A stretch of DNA of 64,000 nt from Pipra filicauda (lineage: Eukaryota; Chordata; Aves; Passeriformes; Pipridae). Both the position numbers and the translations under genes were made by a program. Numbering within the stretch: position 1 is the stretch's first letter; each line of letters begins with the position of its first letter. The notes beneath the pieces were generated by a model. It was not told where the DNA came from. It saw only the letters and a list, made by a program, of their open reading frames with translations, and ran no database searches. Shown one piece after another: positions 13,307 to 24,239 of the stretch. Location: NCBI RefSeq assembly GCF_003945595.2, contig NW_024104442.1, positions 796,619-860,618 of the forward strand, given 5' to 3'.

Positions 13307-14305
13307 CTATCAAATCCCCAAAGACATAAAAATGCAGTACTGTTGATTTAGGATTTAGAAATGGCAGTTGGGTCCTCTCAGCTTTACCCCCCAGGTGCCT
13401 CATTCCTCTGCTCTCCTCTGTGGTTGCTACATCCCCAGGGGACTGCACTGACCAGTCCCACCAGCCAGTCCAGCCCTCTGGAAGGGGAAGGTCACATGGA
13501 CAGCAGGGCTGGGATGTGCTGTTGCTGTGGGATTTCCAGTTATTTGTGTTTGCTCACCTAATGTACCTCAAAGTTTTTAGGGAAATTGAAAATTTCAACG
13601 TAAAGATTTGGTAACCTTGAGCATCTTTTAATGCTGAAAGTCAACACTTGGAGTGGGGAAGAACAGACTTTGCAGGATTTGTTGTCTCCTTTGTCCCAAC
13701 AGGATCCGAGCATCGATCCTTGGAAGAACTATCAACTAACCCACTTCAGGCTCGACTCAGGGATTCACTTAAGAACGTGTAAAACTCATCACTTCAGATC
13801 CATTCTTAGCTCTGGCAAAACATCCCAGCATATGGTCTTGAACACAGGCTTAAAATAAATCCCACAGGATTGTTTCACCAGGCTGGGGCACTGCCATGAG
13901 ACACTGTTCCACAAATTCAGCCTTTATTGGGCACTTTTTAAGCCCAACAAAAGTAGATATTGCAAACAAAAACCAATCAAGAGTAAAACTACAGGGCATG
14001 AACTGGAGCCACTGTACAGGTGAGATGACTTTTGCTGGATGCTGCTGTGTCTTGCGCTTTTTCTTCCTCAAAAGTGGCTGCTGGGTGCCTTGGGAAGAGT
14101 CATTGTAATGGTTCAGTGTAATAAAAACCCAGGGAAAACATTTCAATTGGTGAGTGCCCTGTGGGAAATCAAATCCCTGAGCCAGCCCCGTGGGATTTCT
14201 GCCAGGCAGCTCTTCAGGAAAACATCCTCAGGACGAAGGACTCTGAGTAAAACCACTGTTTTGCTGTGAGCAGAAGAAGGAAATGATAAAGTCCTGAAAA
14301 TGCCA

Positions 14306-14703
14306 TCGAATCATGGAATCATTAAGGTTGGAAAGGACCTCCAAGATCACAGTCCAACCATTCCCCCAGCACTGACAGGACTATCACTAACCCATGTCCC
14401 CAGGTGCCACATCCACATGGCTTTTAAATCTGTCCAGGGATGGGGACTCCACCTCTGCCCTTTCCATGAGGAAATTTTCCCAGTATCCAACCTGACCCTC
14501 CCCTGGCACAGCTTGAGGACATTTCCTTTGGTCTTGTCCCTTGTTCCCTGGGAGCACAGCCTGATCCCCCCCGACTCCCCTCTCCTGTCAGGGGGTTGCA
14601 GAGCCAGAAGGTCCCCCCCGAGCCTCCTTTTCTCCAGGCTGAGCCCCCCCAGCTCCCTCAGCTGCTCCTGCTGCTCCAGCCCCTTCCCAGCTCTGTCCCC
14701 ATC
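14306..14703 (-). mobile_element. CR1 LINE, long 3' fragment
   Basis: Antisense copy of about 400 bases. It begins with CGAATCATGGAATCATTAAG and continues through GGTGCCACATCCACATGGCT and CCTTTTCTCCAGGCTGAGCC to the C-rich segment that precedes the usual 5' truncation. One of the longest copies in the window. Confidence 0.9.
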
Positions 14704-15516
14704 TCTAGTGCAAAAAGCTGAGTGTTTTGCTTGTGGGGAGCTGGGTTTTGGGAGCAGTGAGGATACAGGGGTGCTCAGGGCTGGTGCAGGACTGTGGAGC
14801 ATCACCCACGTGTGGCTGGAACTGCACCCGCTGGGAGATGCCTCCAAAAGCCTCTGTGACACCTCAGCAGAGAAGGACAAACTCACAGGCATCATGTTTT
14901 TGAGTTTTTAAGTGGGATGTTGGAAGACGGAGACTTAGAAAACTCCGAACTATAATCCAAGGAGTACTTTTAAAGAAGTACTTGTAAAGAGTTTTTAAAA
15001 AAGTGTCACCTCCTTGATCTTACTCAGACACCCTGTGAGGGCCGTGGTGAGAGCTCTCCAGCCCTGGCACTGTGAGCAAATGCCACTTCAGTTTCAACAA
15101 AACCTTATTGTCACCTTTTATTCCAGCTATTATTATTTTTCCTGACTCACTGGTTATTACCTCCTCTCCAAAGCCTGAAAACAGCCTGTTTTTTCCACCC
15201 TCTGCTGTGCTACCTCCTGCTAAAACAGCTTTCACTGTTCATTCTCCTCCTGCTCTCCAGGAGGATCTCACTGCTTCCTTCACAGTCCTGCTGCGTGACA
15301 CCTTTTCCAGAGGGATGCAAACCTATTCCTGGCTGACAGGTGCTGCAGAGTTCCCCAAAACACCCTCATTGCCCACATAACCCTCCATTTTAACTGTTTC
15401 CAAGTTGACTACCATTAAATAGCTCTGGGTTTGCTCGGATTTTTAACAAATTCAGAGCGTGCTCGATCCTGTGCAATGACTTAGTGGAGATGGGTCACAT
15501 TCTTGACCTAATGTTT

Positions 15517-15860
15517 CATAGAATCATTGAATATGCTGAGCTGGAAGGGAATCATAAGTCCAACTCCTGGCCCTGCACAGACACCCCAACAATCCCACCC
15601 TGTCCCTGAGAGCATTGTCCAAACCCTCTCTGAGCTCTGGCAGTCTTGGGGCTGTGCCCACTGCCCTGGGGAGCCTGGTCAGTGCCCAACCAGCCTCTGG
15701 GGGAAGAACCTTTTCCTGAGATCCAACCTGACCCTGCCCTGACACAGCTCCAGCCGTTCCCTCAGGTCCTGTTGCTGGTCACAGAGAGCAGAGATGGGAG
15801 CTGCCCCTCATGATGAAGCCCTGACGAGTTTCCCCTCACTCTCCTCTTCTCCAGGCTGAA
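15517..15860 (-). mobile_element. CR1 LINE 3' fragment
   Basis: Antisense copy: CATAGAATCATTGAATATGC, then CCCTGCACAGACACCCCAAC, GGGGAGCCTGGTCAGTGCCC, GATCCAACCTGACCCTGCCC and TCTTCTCCAGGCTGAA in order. Confidence 0.92.
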
Positions 15861-16253
15861 TGTACTTTGTATTTTAAATATGAAAGTGAGATTTCACTCC
15901 GTATTCAGAATTGGGAGTGCAGAAACAACCTCCATAAGCACAACAGGATGGAGAGACAGCGTGGTCCCTGCACCTCTAATGGAACCTGATTTTAGTCTGG
16001 CAGAAACCCCTGATGCTGTAACCACCTCTGGCATTTTACCTTGATAATGCCATGGGATTTACAGCCTTTTTAACACACTTCATGACATACTGCTGGTTTG
16101 TACCTCGTGTTCTCAAGAGCAGTGAGAGGTAATGAGGACCTTCTGTCATTTTCTACCATCTCCACAAGTTCCATGTGCAGGGATTCAGGAAAAATGGGGT
16201 TTGCATCTTGTCAGATGGGAGGCACAGACCAAGAGTGGTGTGGGGTTGTCATG

Positions 16254-16483
16254 ATCATAGAGTTATGGAATCATTTAGGTTGGAAAAGCCCTCCAAGATC
16301 ATCGAGTCCAGCCATTCCCCCACCACTAACCCATGTCCCCAAGTGCCACATCCACATGGCTTTTAAACCCCTCCAGGGATGGGGACTCCAAAACTGCCCT
16401 GGATAGCCTGACCCAATATCCAATCTTAACCTTTCCTGGTGCAACTTGAGGCTGTTTCCTCTGGTTCTGTCCCTTGTTCCTTG
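16254..16483 (-). mobile_element. CR1 LINE 3' fragment
   Basis: Antisense copy beginning ATCATAGAGTTATGGAATCA and carrying the same GGTGCCACATCCACATGG-type body segment as the copies at 14306, 30506 and 50203. It fades after the CCCTTGTTCC segment. Confidence 0.88.
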
Positions 16484-16992
16484 ATCCCAAGGAGCAGAGA
16501 GCAGAGGGAACACCCAGGTTTCTTGTCCTGCTGCATCTTAGTCCAATATTGGAGCATTTTTTTCCTTCCACTGAGTACAAGTTCTTCCAGCTCCTCAGCA
16601 CTGCACTCTGGGCACCAACATATTTTTATTTTGAGTAAAAAAACCAGCAGAACTGTGTCTTAAGATTGGAAGTGGGTATTCCATGGGTGGTTTAGCTGCA
16701 TCCTGGGTGTCTGAAGCACTGTGCTTTCCTGTCTCCCTTGGCATAGCACAGCTTGTATGTGTTTGTTAGATGGGCTTTAATTGCTAATTTTTGGGATGAG
16801 CAGCCATGAGCAGCTTCTCCCTGGTCTCAAAGGGCTGCCAGGGCAAGGTGGGTCACTGACACACAGCCCCAAAATTGGAAAAAAATAGGGAACATGGGCA
16901 TAGAAGTCATGGGAGAGTTTGTTGTAAATGATGGAGCCCATGGGTCTCATTCTTGGAATGAAAATAGGGTGTTTTATAATGCTCCATATAGG

Positions 16993-17527
16993 AGTGTTGT
17001 GGCTTAACCCCAACTGGCAACAAAGGACCAGGGAGCTACTAACTCACTTCCCAGCCTCCCTGGTGGGGAGGAGAATTGGAAAGAAAAGATAAACTTTGTG
17101 GGTTGAGATAAGAACAGTTTAATAATTAAAACAAAACAAAATATAACAATAATGAAAATGAAATGAAAAGGAGAGAGAGAGAGAATGAATCCCCCAGGCA
17201 GAGAAGTGATGCCCAATACAGTCTCTCACCACCCACTGCCCCTTAGCAGGCTCCTGGCAACCTCCCCAGTTTCTGTACTGGGCACGATGTTCCATGGTCT
17301 GGAATATCCCTCTGGCCAGTTTGGATCAGCTGTCCTGGCCATGATCCCTCCCAGTTCCTGTCACCTCCTCGCTGGCAGAGCATGGGAAATGGAAAATCCT
17401 TGACTTAGAATGAGCACCTCCCAGCAACAACCAAACCATCAGTGTGTCACCAACATTGTTCTCATTCTAAATCCCAACCACAGTCTGGGACTAGCTTCTG
17501 GGAAGAAAATTAACCCTATCCCAGCAA
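16993..17527 (-). mobile_element. Solo-LTR-like remnant of an avian endogenous retrovirus
   Basis: About 535 bases resembling a second copy at 49090-49630: both share a start of the TGGYTTAACCCCARCTG type, a GATAA...CAGTTTAATA segment, GGATCAGCTGTCCTGGC, and an end with GAAGAAAATTAAC. The matching blocks occur in the same order and at similar spacing. Orientation is inferred from the GGGTTAATTTTCTTC end, which I take as the LTR 5' side, making this a minus-strand insertion. I see no clean target-site duplication and no gag, pol or env frame beside it. Confidence 0.65.
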
Positions 17528-18290
17528 AAGAGGGACAGGGAGCCCATGCCTTTCCTGGGGGCTGTGCATCCCACTGCCCCCTTCCCAGCCCCGAGTCTGC
17601 TGGTGGGGAGGGTTTCAAAGTGATCCCTCCATCTGTGGCAGGACATCCCTCCTGGATATATGACCAAGACAATGCTCTATTTGCCAATGGAATTAACATC
17701 CTGGTGGTGAGGCAGCCACTGGGGTCAGGGGACTGTCAGTCAATCGCTTTATACCGTGAAAGTCCAGTCCCCTTTCATACAGGCAGGTTCTTCTAACATA
17801 ACCCTTCTTGGGGTGTCTGAGTGGAGATTCCTCCCTGGGGTGGGGATGCCCCTCAAGGTCACTCCTTGAGGTTGAGCAGAAGAGATGTCCCCACAAGCCT
17901 TGGGGGGTCTGGATAACATCAAATCTCTAAGCAGTAATTACTTCTTTTTGCTAGCTTTAATATAATTGCTTCAAGATAGTGTACTATTCTATCCTGTACT
18001 AAACTACTACTAGTTTTAACTTTCATACTGTGTAGCAAATAATTCTGATTAAGATCTTTCATATATTTATTCATCTGATAATTTGTAATAATAAATGATT
18101 TGTTTTATATAAATGTTCTCAGTTTGCCATCATTAAAACCCGAGTGACAAAGGGGTTCAATCACACCTCTATAATGCCTCAAATTTAAACTGTTGACAAA
18201 ATCCAAGGCTGAGATTGGATCCAGCTGCACCCAGGCTCCTCTGGAGAAGGATTTTGGAAAGCAAAAGTGTCCTTTCTGCACCTTGTGACT
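17528..18290 (-). mobile_element. Second LTR- or ERV-derived segment adjacent to the first
   Basis: On the minus strand this stretch runs from an AT-rich block (17940-18120) into a TATA-like GGTATAAAGCGATTGAC element at about 17740-17757, then C/T-rich sequence. This is the order of U3, promoter and R/U5 in a retroviral LTR. I recognise the style from avian ERVs but cannot name the family. The minus-strand frame near 18105-18293 is short and has no certain homology. Alternative: ordinary AT-rich intergenic DNA with a chance TATA box. Confidence 0.4.
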
Positions 18291-18625
18291 CAACAGCAGG
18301 GCTTCTTTAATAAACTAAAAGCCTAAAAGGCTCCACTGCCCCATCCCCCTGTGACAGCAGGAGCACAGCCCTGCGGAAGGAGCCACCTGTCCCCTGGCAC
18401 GGGTGTGGCACCGGCGGCTCCGGCCCATCTGCTCCTCACCCCGCGGGGGGACAGCAGGTGGGACGGCAGCAGGGGCTGGGATGTCTGTGCTGAAGGGTGG
18501 AGGGGTTTGCCCCATGGGCTCTGGCTGGGCACAGTGCCGAGATGTCCCTGGCAGGTGCCGAGCACGGTGAGTCCTCTGCCATCCTCCCTTCCTGGCTCAT
18601 GGCAGCCCTGGCTCAGGCTGCTTCA

Positions 18626-19036
18626 ACTCCTCAGCCTTGGGGCTGTGCCCACTGCCCTGGGGAGCCTGGGCAGTGCCCAACCACCCTCGGGGGGAAGAAC
18701 CTTTTCCTGAGATCCAACCTGACCCTGCCCTGACACAGCTCCAGCCATTCCCTGGCTGCTGTCCCTGGTCCCCCCAGAGCAGAGCTCAGTCCCTGCCCCT
18801 CCTCTGCCCCTGCCCAGGCAGTTGGAACTGCAGGGAGGTCTCCCCTCAGTCTCCTCCAGCTGAACACACCAAGTGCCCTCAGTGTCCTCACACAGCTTCC
18901 CCTCAGGGCCCTTCACCATCTTTGTGTTCCTTGCTCTCTGATGGCTTCATGTCTCATCTTCCTTACACTGCAGTGCCCAAAACTGCCCCAGTGTTGCAGG
19001 TGAGGCCGCCCCGGGTCAGAGCAGAGCGGGACAATC
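18626..19036 (-). mobile_element. CR1 LINE fragment lacking its 3' tail
   Basis: Antisense body segment starting at CCTTGGGGCTGTGCCCACTG and running past GATCCAACCTGACCCTGCCC and GCAGTGCCCAAAACTGCCCC into sequence further 5' than most copies reach. No terminal octamers are present at the 18626 side, so the copy has lost its 3' end or was broken after insertion. Confidence 0.82.
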
Positions 19037-19283
19037 CCCTCCCTCAGCACAGGCACAGACACACTGACACCCACCCCTGATGGACAGGCACGTGGGGTCC
19101 TGCTGAACACAACCCCTCTGAGCCTCTACAGGCACCAACTGCTCGACTCACGGAGAGCTGAGCTCAAGCCTCAGCTCTGGCAAATTCCATATGAAAAATG
19201 GGACCAAATTACAGGGTTTCTGTGCCTCAGTTCCCTTTTGCCCAGGGAAGAAAATACCTCCTTCTTTCCTTCAGAGCATGAGC

Positions 19284-19382
19284 TCCTCTAGTGGAAGGTG
19301 TCCCTGCCCATGGCAGGGGGTGGAACGAGAGGAGCTCCAATGTCCCATCCAACCCAAACCATTCTGCGATTCTATGATTTTC
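19284..19382 (+). mobile_element. CR1 LINE 3' fragment
   Basis: Short sense copy: CTCTAGTGGAAGGTGTCCCT, CCATGGCAGGGGGTGG, then CATTCTGCGATTCTATGATT. Confidence 0.88.
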
Positions 19383-19884
19383 AGGTCTCGCATCAAGGCT
19401 GAGGCTCCGGGCACTGCTCCAAAAACCTTGCAGCCAGCAAAGATGTTTATGAAAGGTTTTTTTCAGCCTTGTGGTAAACCCCACATTATTTCTAACCCCC
19501 ACCTGGGGGACCTGCCATCCAGTGTCACCAGAGGTTTGCCCCTGGGTGTGGGCAGAACACACCACATGGTGCCATGGTGCTTTGCAAGAAGCCAATTCAC
19601 TTAAGATCTGCTCTGATGTCCTGGTGCTCTGACAAACAAAGTGAATAAACTCTAAGCTGATGCAGGAGATACCTTGAGCAGGAAGCACAGCTGGCCTTTT
19701 CCAGGGCTCTGGAGCAGTCTCTGAACTGAGACTGTATGTGGTGACACAGGGAGAAGCTGCCATCCCTCAGCATAGCTCTGGGGAGGGATTAGAATTGCTC
19801 AAGAAACTTCAGGAGGAGCATTTGGGAGCCTGGGAATAGTCACAACATTTGGAACCAGAACCAGGAAAGCAGAGGGATGCAGGC

Positions 19885-20165
19885 CCATAGATTTATGAAA
19901 TGACTGGGATTGGGACATTAAAGATCATCCAGTGACACCCCCTGCTATGGGCAGGGACATCTTCCATTAGCCCAGGTGAATCCAAGCCCTGTCCAACCTG
20001 GCCTTGGACACTTCCAGGGATCCAGAGGCAGCCACAGTTTCTCTGGGCAACCTGTGCCAGGGTCTCACCACCCTCACAGCCAACAATTCCTTCCCAATAT
20101 CCATCTAACCCTGCCCTCTGGCAGTGGGAAGCCATTCCCCCTTGGTCTGTAAAGCTTTGGCCTTT
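19885..20165 (-). mobile_element. CR1 LINE 3' fragment
   Basis: Antisense copy of about 280 bases with a degenerate tail (CATAGATTTATGAAATGACT), GGGCAGGGACATCTTCC, GGGCAACCTGTGCCAGGG and CAATATCCATCTAACCCTGC. Confidence 0.9.
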
Positions 20166-22796
20166 GACCACCACCACCATCTCTGTTGTGCTGAGCCCCT
20201 ACCTCTCTGTGGTGCTTTTTATGCTACAAGATCTCCAAAATCCTTCCAAACCTTAATCCATGCCCTTAATCCATGTAAAAACCCCGTGGGAAGGTGATAC
20301 AAACCCAAACCAGGGCTCAAGCAAGCAGCAGTGAGAGGAGCTGAATCTCTAATGAAGGAGACACCTGGTGATCTCATTTTGGAAGTGAGCAGTGGCCTCA
20401 CCCCTCTCTCCACCCACAGCCCCCAGGGCCCCCCTCCCCTCCTGCAGCAGGGACAGGGAGCTCCCCAGAGCCACGGGGACCTTCCTCGGGGCTGCTGGAG
20501 ACACCAAGTGCTGCAGCTCCATTTTCTGAGGGGGAACCCCACATTTAAGATATGGTTTGAGTTTGAGTGATGGCTTTGGGACTTTGGTTCAGAGTTCCCA
20601 GGAGAAGCTGTAGCTGGTGGGACATCCTGCAGCATGGCTACAGGGCTGGTGCAAGGACATTTCTGTGACAGCAAGTCCTGCACGCACACAGACCATCAGA
20701 AACTGCGTTCACTTGGAAAAATATTCTCTAATTGTCCATTTGAGGCTTCCTAAACCAAGATTAGAGCAACCCCATGGGAGGGAGTGCTGTGTTAGATGGT
20801 CTGTTTGTCATTTTAATGTTCCCAAAAGCCTGTTCCCAATGCCCACTCTGTGCCTGGCATTCCACCCCTTGTCCCTGCCCTGGGAAGACATAATTTTCCA
20901 TGCACAGCTAGGGAAAAAAAACTGTTAAAATTTCCATTTGTGTCCCTGCACAAAAAATACCTGTCAGAGGAGTAAATAAATTAGTTGATTAGCCATGAAT
21001 TCAGCCCAGCTGTCTCGGAGTTACTCATTATTTTGCTGGCAGCTTCGGAGTGGAGCCAAGTAGCCAGACTTGGCCATTCCTGCACCTCGCTGGGCACATG
21101 GACTTGTTTTTGAAGTGCAGGGAATGGTGATTTTTGGTATGGATGGATGTCCCAGGCTGTGTCAGGTTCTCTGCTCACGGCTGGGATAAGGAGATCAGCA
21201 CTAGTGCTGAGAGCTGTGCAGGACCATGGCATGCCTGGACCTCTCCTTCTGGCTGGGAAGCTTTGCTAGTCATGCCTGGAGTTTCCAGGCCCAGCTGATA
21301 CCTGGACAAGCAGCAAAAATAAATGTGTTTTTAAGTCTGTATGGGCTCGTGTAGTAGGGTGGAACACGTGTCCTTTTTCAGGGGGTGCAGGCACAGCTCA
21401 GACATGCAGCTGTTCAGGAGCAGGATCACCTCTTCCTCTGGCTCGCCGGGAAAGGGGACACAGCACATCCCCAGCTGATGGCACGTGTGGGACCTCAGGT
21501 GCACACCCCAGCCCAAAATCCCCTTCCTTGGGCAGGTCCTTCCCTGCCACACCAGCCACAGCAGTGGTAGAGCTGAGTGGGCAGAGCAGGGAATGTCCCC
21601 CATCACCCTTCTGGGCTCAGGCATCACCCCAAGGTGACGTGGTGGCTCTGCTTCTCCATTAGATACACCGGGATCCTCCAGCAGCCGGGAAAAATGGTCC
21701 CTCTCTGGCTGTCCCTCTGTCACTGCTCCTCTGAAGGGCTCAAGACTTCAGGTTCTTCAGAAGGGAATGGGAATAGGAGTCCCCATGGCCCTGATGAGGA
21801 CTGGAGATGGGGTATCCTGGGGAGACTGGAGCTCTGGTGGGAGCTCCACCTCCACCCTCTGCAGCCAAAGCCATGCAGTGGGAGCGGACTCACGTGTCAG
21901 CCAAGATAAGAAACAAATGTCAGGCTTATTTTAGGGATGCATATTTTTATTTTTATGTTTCCCTTTTGTAACTGTTCCCAATCTGGCAGCAACGATTTTT
22001 AACCCTTCCCTTGGATGCCACAAAACCTGCGCTTTTCTCTTGAAGACTGTTCAGTGTTGAAAGGGGATTTAGGTTGATCTGGCAGAAACAGGGCATAGGA
22101 CTGTCACAACAGCTGAATATATGAACGGGGATGAGTTGTTGTGTGCAGAGAGTCTTGGGGAGGCACTGGAGGCAAGGTGAGGGTTTGTAGGATAGGGAAT
22201 ATTCCTGCTATACTGGAAGAGCAGTGCCTGGCGAGGGGTGTTGGTGCAATGCAAGGGGCAGGTGGCTTTGGGAAGCAGGTGCCTTGGCACAGCCTTTGAA
22301 CCATCTTTCATCCCTGCATAACTCCTGCCAGTGGCACAGAGGTGTCTGGCAGGGGCAGGTCTCCAGGCAGCAGTGCTGTGCAGGGTGGCACTGCCGGGCC
22401 AGGCTGTGGCTCCAGTGCTGGGAGGGTGGGGAAGCAAAGCAGAGGAAAACTGGTGTCTGAGTGAGCTTGACAGGTTTATTAATTTTTGATTCTGTTCCCC
22501 TAGAAAGGGTGAAGAGTGTCTCTTAGCCCCAGATTGTGGTAAGACAGCCACAGCACTGCCTTCCCAGGGTGCTTTCCTGCTTCTGGAGACAGGCGGATCT
22601 GGCTGTGCACCGACAGCTCCTGTGCCAACACCTCAACCGGGATGGGAACACAGCACCTGAGTGAGCCACCTTCTCCAAAACAGTGCTGGGGTGGGACATC
22701 CAGCCTTTGGCTCTGCTGTGATCCAGGGCTGGGGCACCCAGAGTGGTGGGTGACTGCCGGGCCCTGCATCCCAGGAAAAATGCCATGGTGTGCAGG

Positions 22797-22891
22797 GGGA
22801 TGCCTGGGTGGGGGAGATGGGTGGGATACATGAGTGGGATGGATGAATGGGGTGGATGGGATACCCAGATGGGATACCCAAAGTGGGATGC
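22797..22891. repeat. Degenerate GGGAT/GGATG-type tandem tract
   Basis: Repeated GGGATAC, GGATGGATG and GGTGGAT words in close succession, with variable unit length of 5 to 11 bases. Confidence 0.7.
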
Positions 22892-22985
22892 CTGGACAGA
22901 ATGTCCTCTGGAACCTCTACAGCTTGCACAGGGAAGGGACCCAGGCAGCTCTCACACATCTGCAATGTCTGGCACCAGATGCCAG

Positions 22986-23027
22986 TGGAGGAGGAGGAGG
23001 AGGGTGAGGTGGTGGTGGTGGTGGTGT
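22986..23027. repeat. Triplet microsatellite (GGA)n then (GGT)n
   Basis: A run of GGA/GAG triplets switches to a pure run of GGT triplets. The length multiple of three keeps frames open and explains the poly-Glu, poly-Val and poly-His stretches in translations here. Confidence 0.9.
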
Positions 23028-24239
23028 CTGCCAGCAAGCACAGACCCACCAGCTCTACCCTGCACACTGCCTGAGAAAGAGCAACGTGGGGTGGTGCCAG
23101 CAGGGTGGCAAATTCTGGATCCCCAAGTCCTTTGTGAATATGGACTGACCACTGGGGGCCTTTCATCTTTCAGTTTATTTGCTGAGCTGGGCATAACTTT
23201 ACCAGCCATCTATTCCTGCAACCAAGAAACCTCCCTGATGCTGTTTAAGGAGCTGAATTTCCCCAGGACTTGCCGTTCAACCAGCATGTGCAGCGGCCGC
23301 AGCCCGGCAGGGGAACCTCCTGGAGTCTGTCCCTCCGGCAGCAGGAAGGATTGTGTGTCTGTGCCTCTCACTGCAGAACTCAAATCCCTTAAAACTTTCA
23401 ACAGAAACAAAAGAAAACCTCAGTCTGTGCAGGACTGGGCAGGGTTGGCACTTGGACCCATCCAGGCTGTCTCTGGGATGGGCTCCACCTGGGCACTGCC
23501 CTGTGGAGAGCTGCCCCGAGGTTACTGAGAGCAGGAGAGAGGGGATTTGGCTCCGGGGAACTGGATTTGAAGATCTAAGAAGGGTGAGACATAACGGGGC
23601 CTGACATCAGACATTTTGGGCTGGCTCCAAGGCTTTCCTTGGGTGCACCTGGACAACCCATCTGCACATTCAGAGTGGGGGGAGAAGGGCTGAGCACTTT
23701 AAAAGTGAGATCAATTGGGGCAGGATCAGGAGCAGGGCTGCTGGCCCTAGTGGTCATGATGAGCAAGGTGAGAGCAGAGGGATCTGCAGGCAGCCACAAA
23801 ACTGCTTGCTGAAATATTAGAGCAAGAAGAATGTAAAAAAAGTAGTAATGATAAAACTGAGCTGGCACTTCAAACCCTCAATACATGAATGCCTCACTGA
23901 GCATCCCCCATGCACTGCTGAGTCCCCCTGGCAGGAAACCCCTGGTTTGCTAACCCTGAGAGAGGCTGAAACCAAAAACTACAGATATTTAAACACCCTG
24001 AAACAACAGTCTGGGCTCAGAGCCTGCTAAACTTATCACTTGCCACAGAGCAAGGCTCTGTGACATCGTCTCTTCTTCTAATTGCTCATGGAAGTAAAGC
24101 TTTGATCAGAGCTGAGGCTGAAAGTGTCCCCAAACCTCCCAGACTCCGTGGGTGTTTGAGCCTGGATTTGTAGGGCTGGGACTCCAAGCCCTGGTATCCT
24201 AATATCCCACTATCCTGAGAATGGTGGCTCTGGGCCATG

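Larger units (their letters stand above)
13307..16992. other. Intergenic sequence with interspersed CR1 copies
   Basis: No gene recognised. Contains CR1 copies at 14306-14703, 15517-15860 and 16254-16483, listed separately. The open frames here are explained by the GC-rich CR1 bodies. Confidence 0.5.
20166..24230. other. Intergenic sequence, no gene recognised
   Basis: No CR1 or LTR signature that I can see. It holds two short simple-sequence tracts (22797-22891 and 22986-23027). Open frames up to 261 codons (22743-23528, plus) run through those tracts and have no family resemblance. Confidence 0.45.

Noticed and set aside
18105..18293. Minus-strand frame of 62 codons as a retroviral gene remnant
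   Set aside because: Too short and without a motif I can assign. It is kept only as part of the LTR-like segment.
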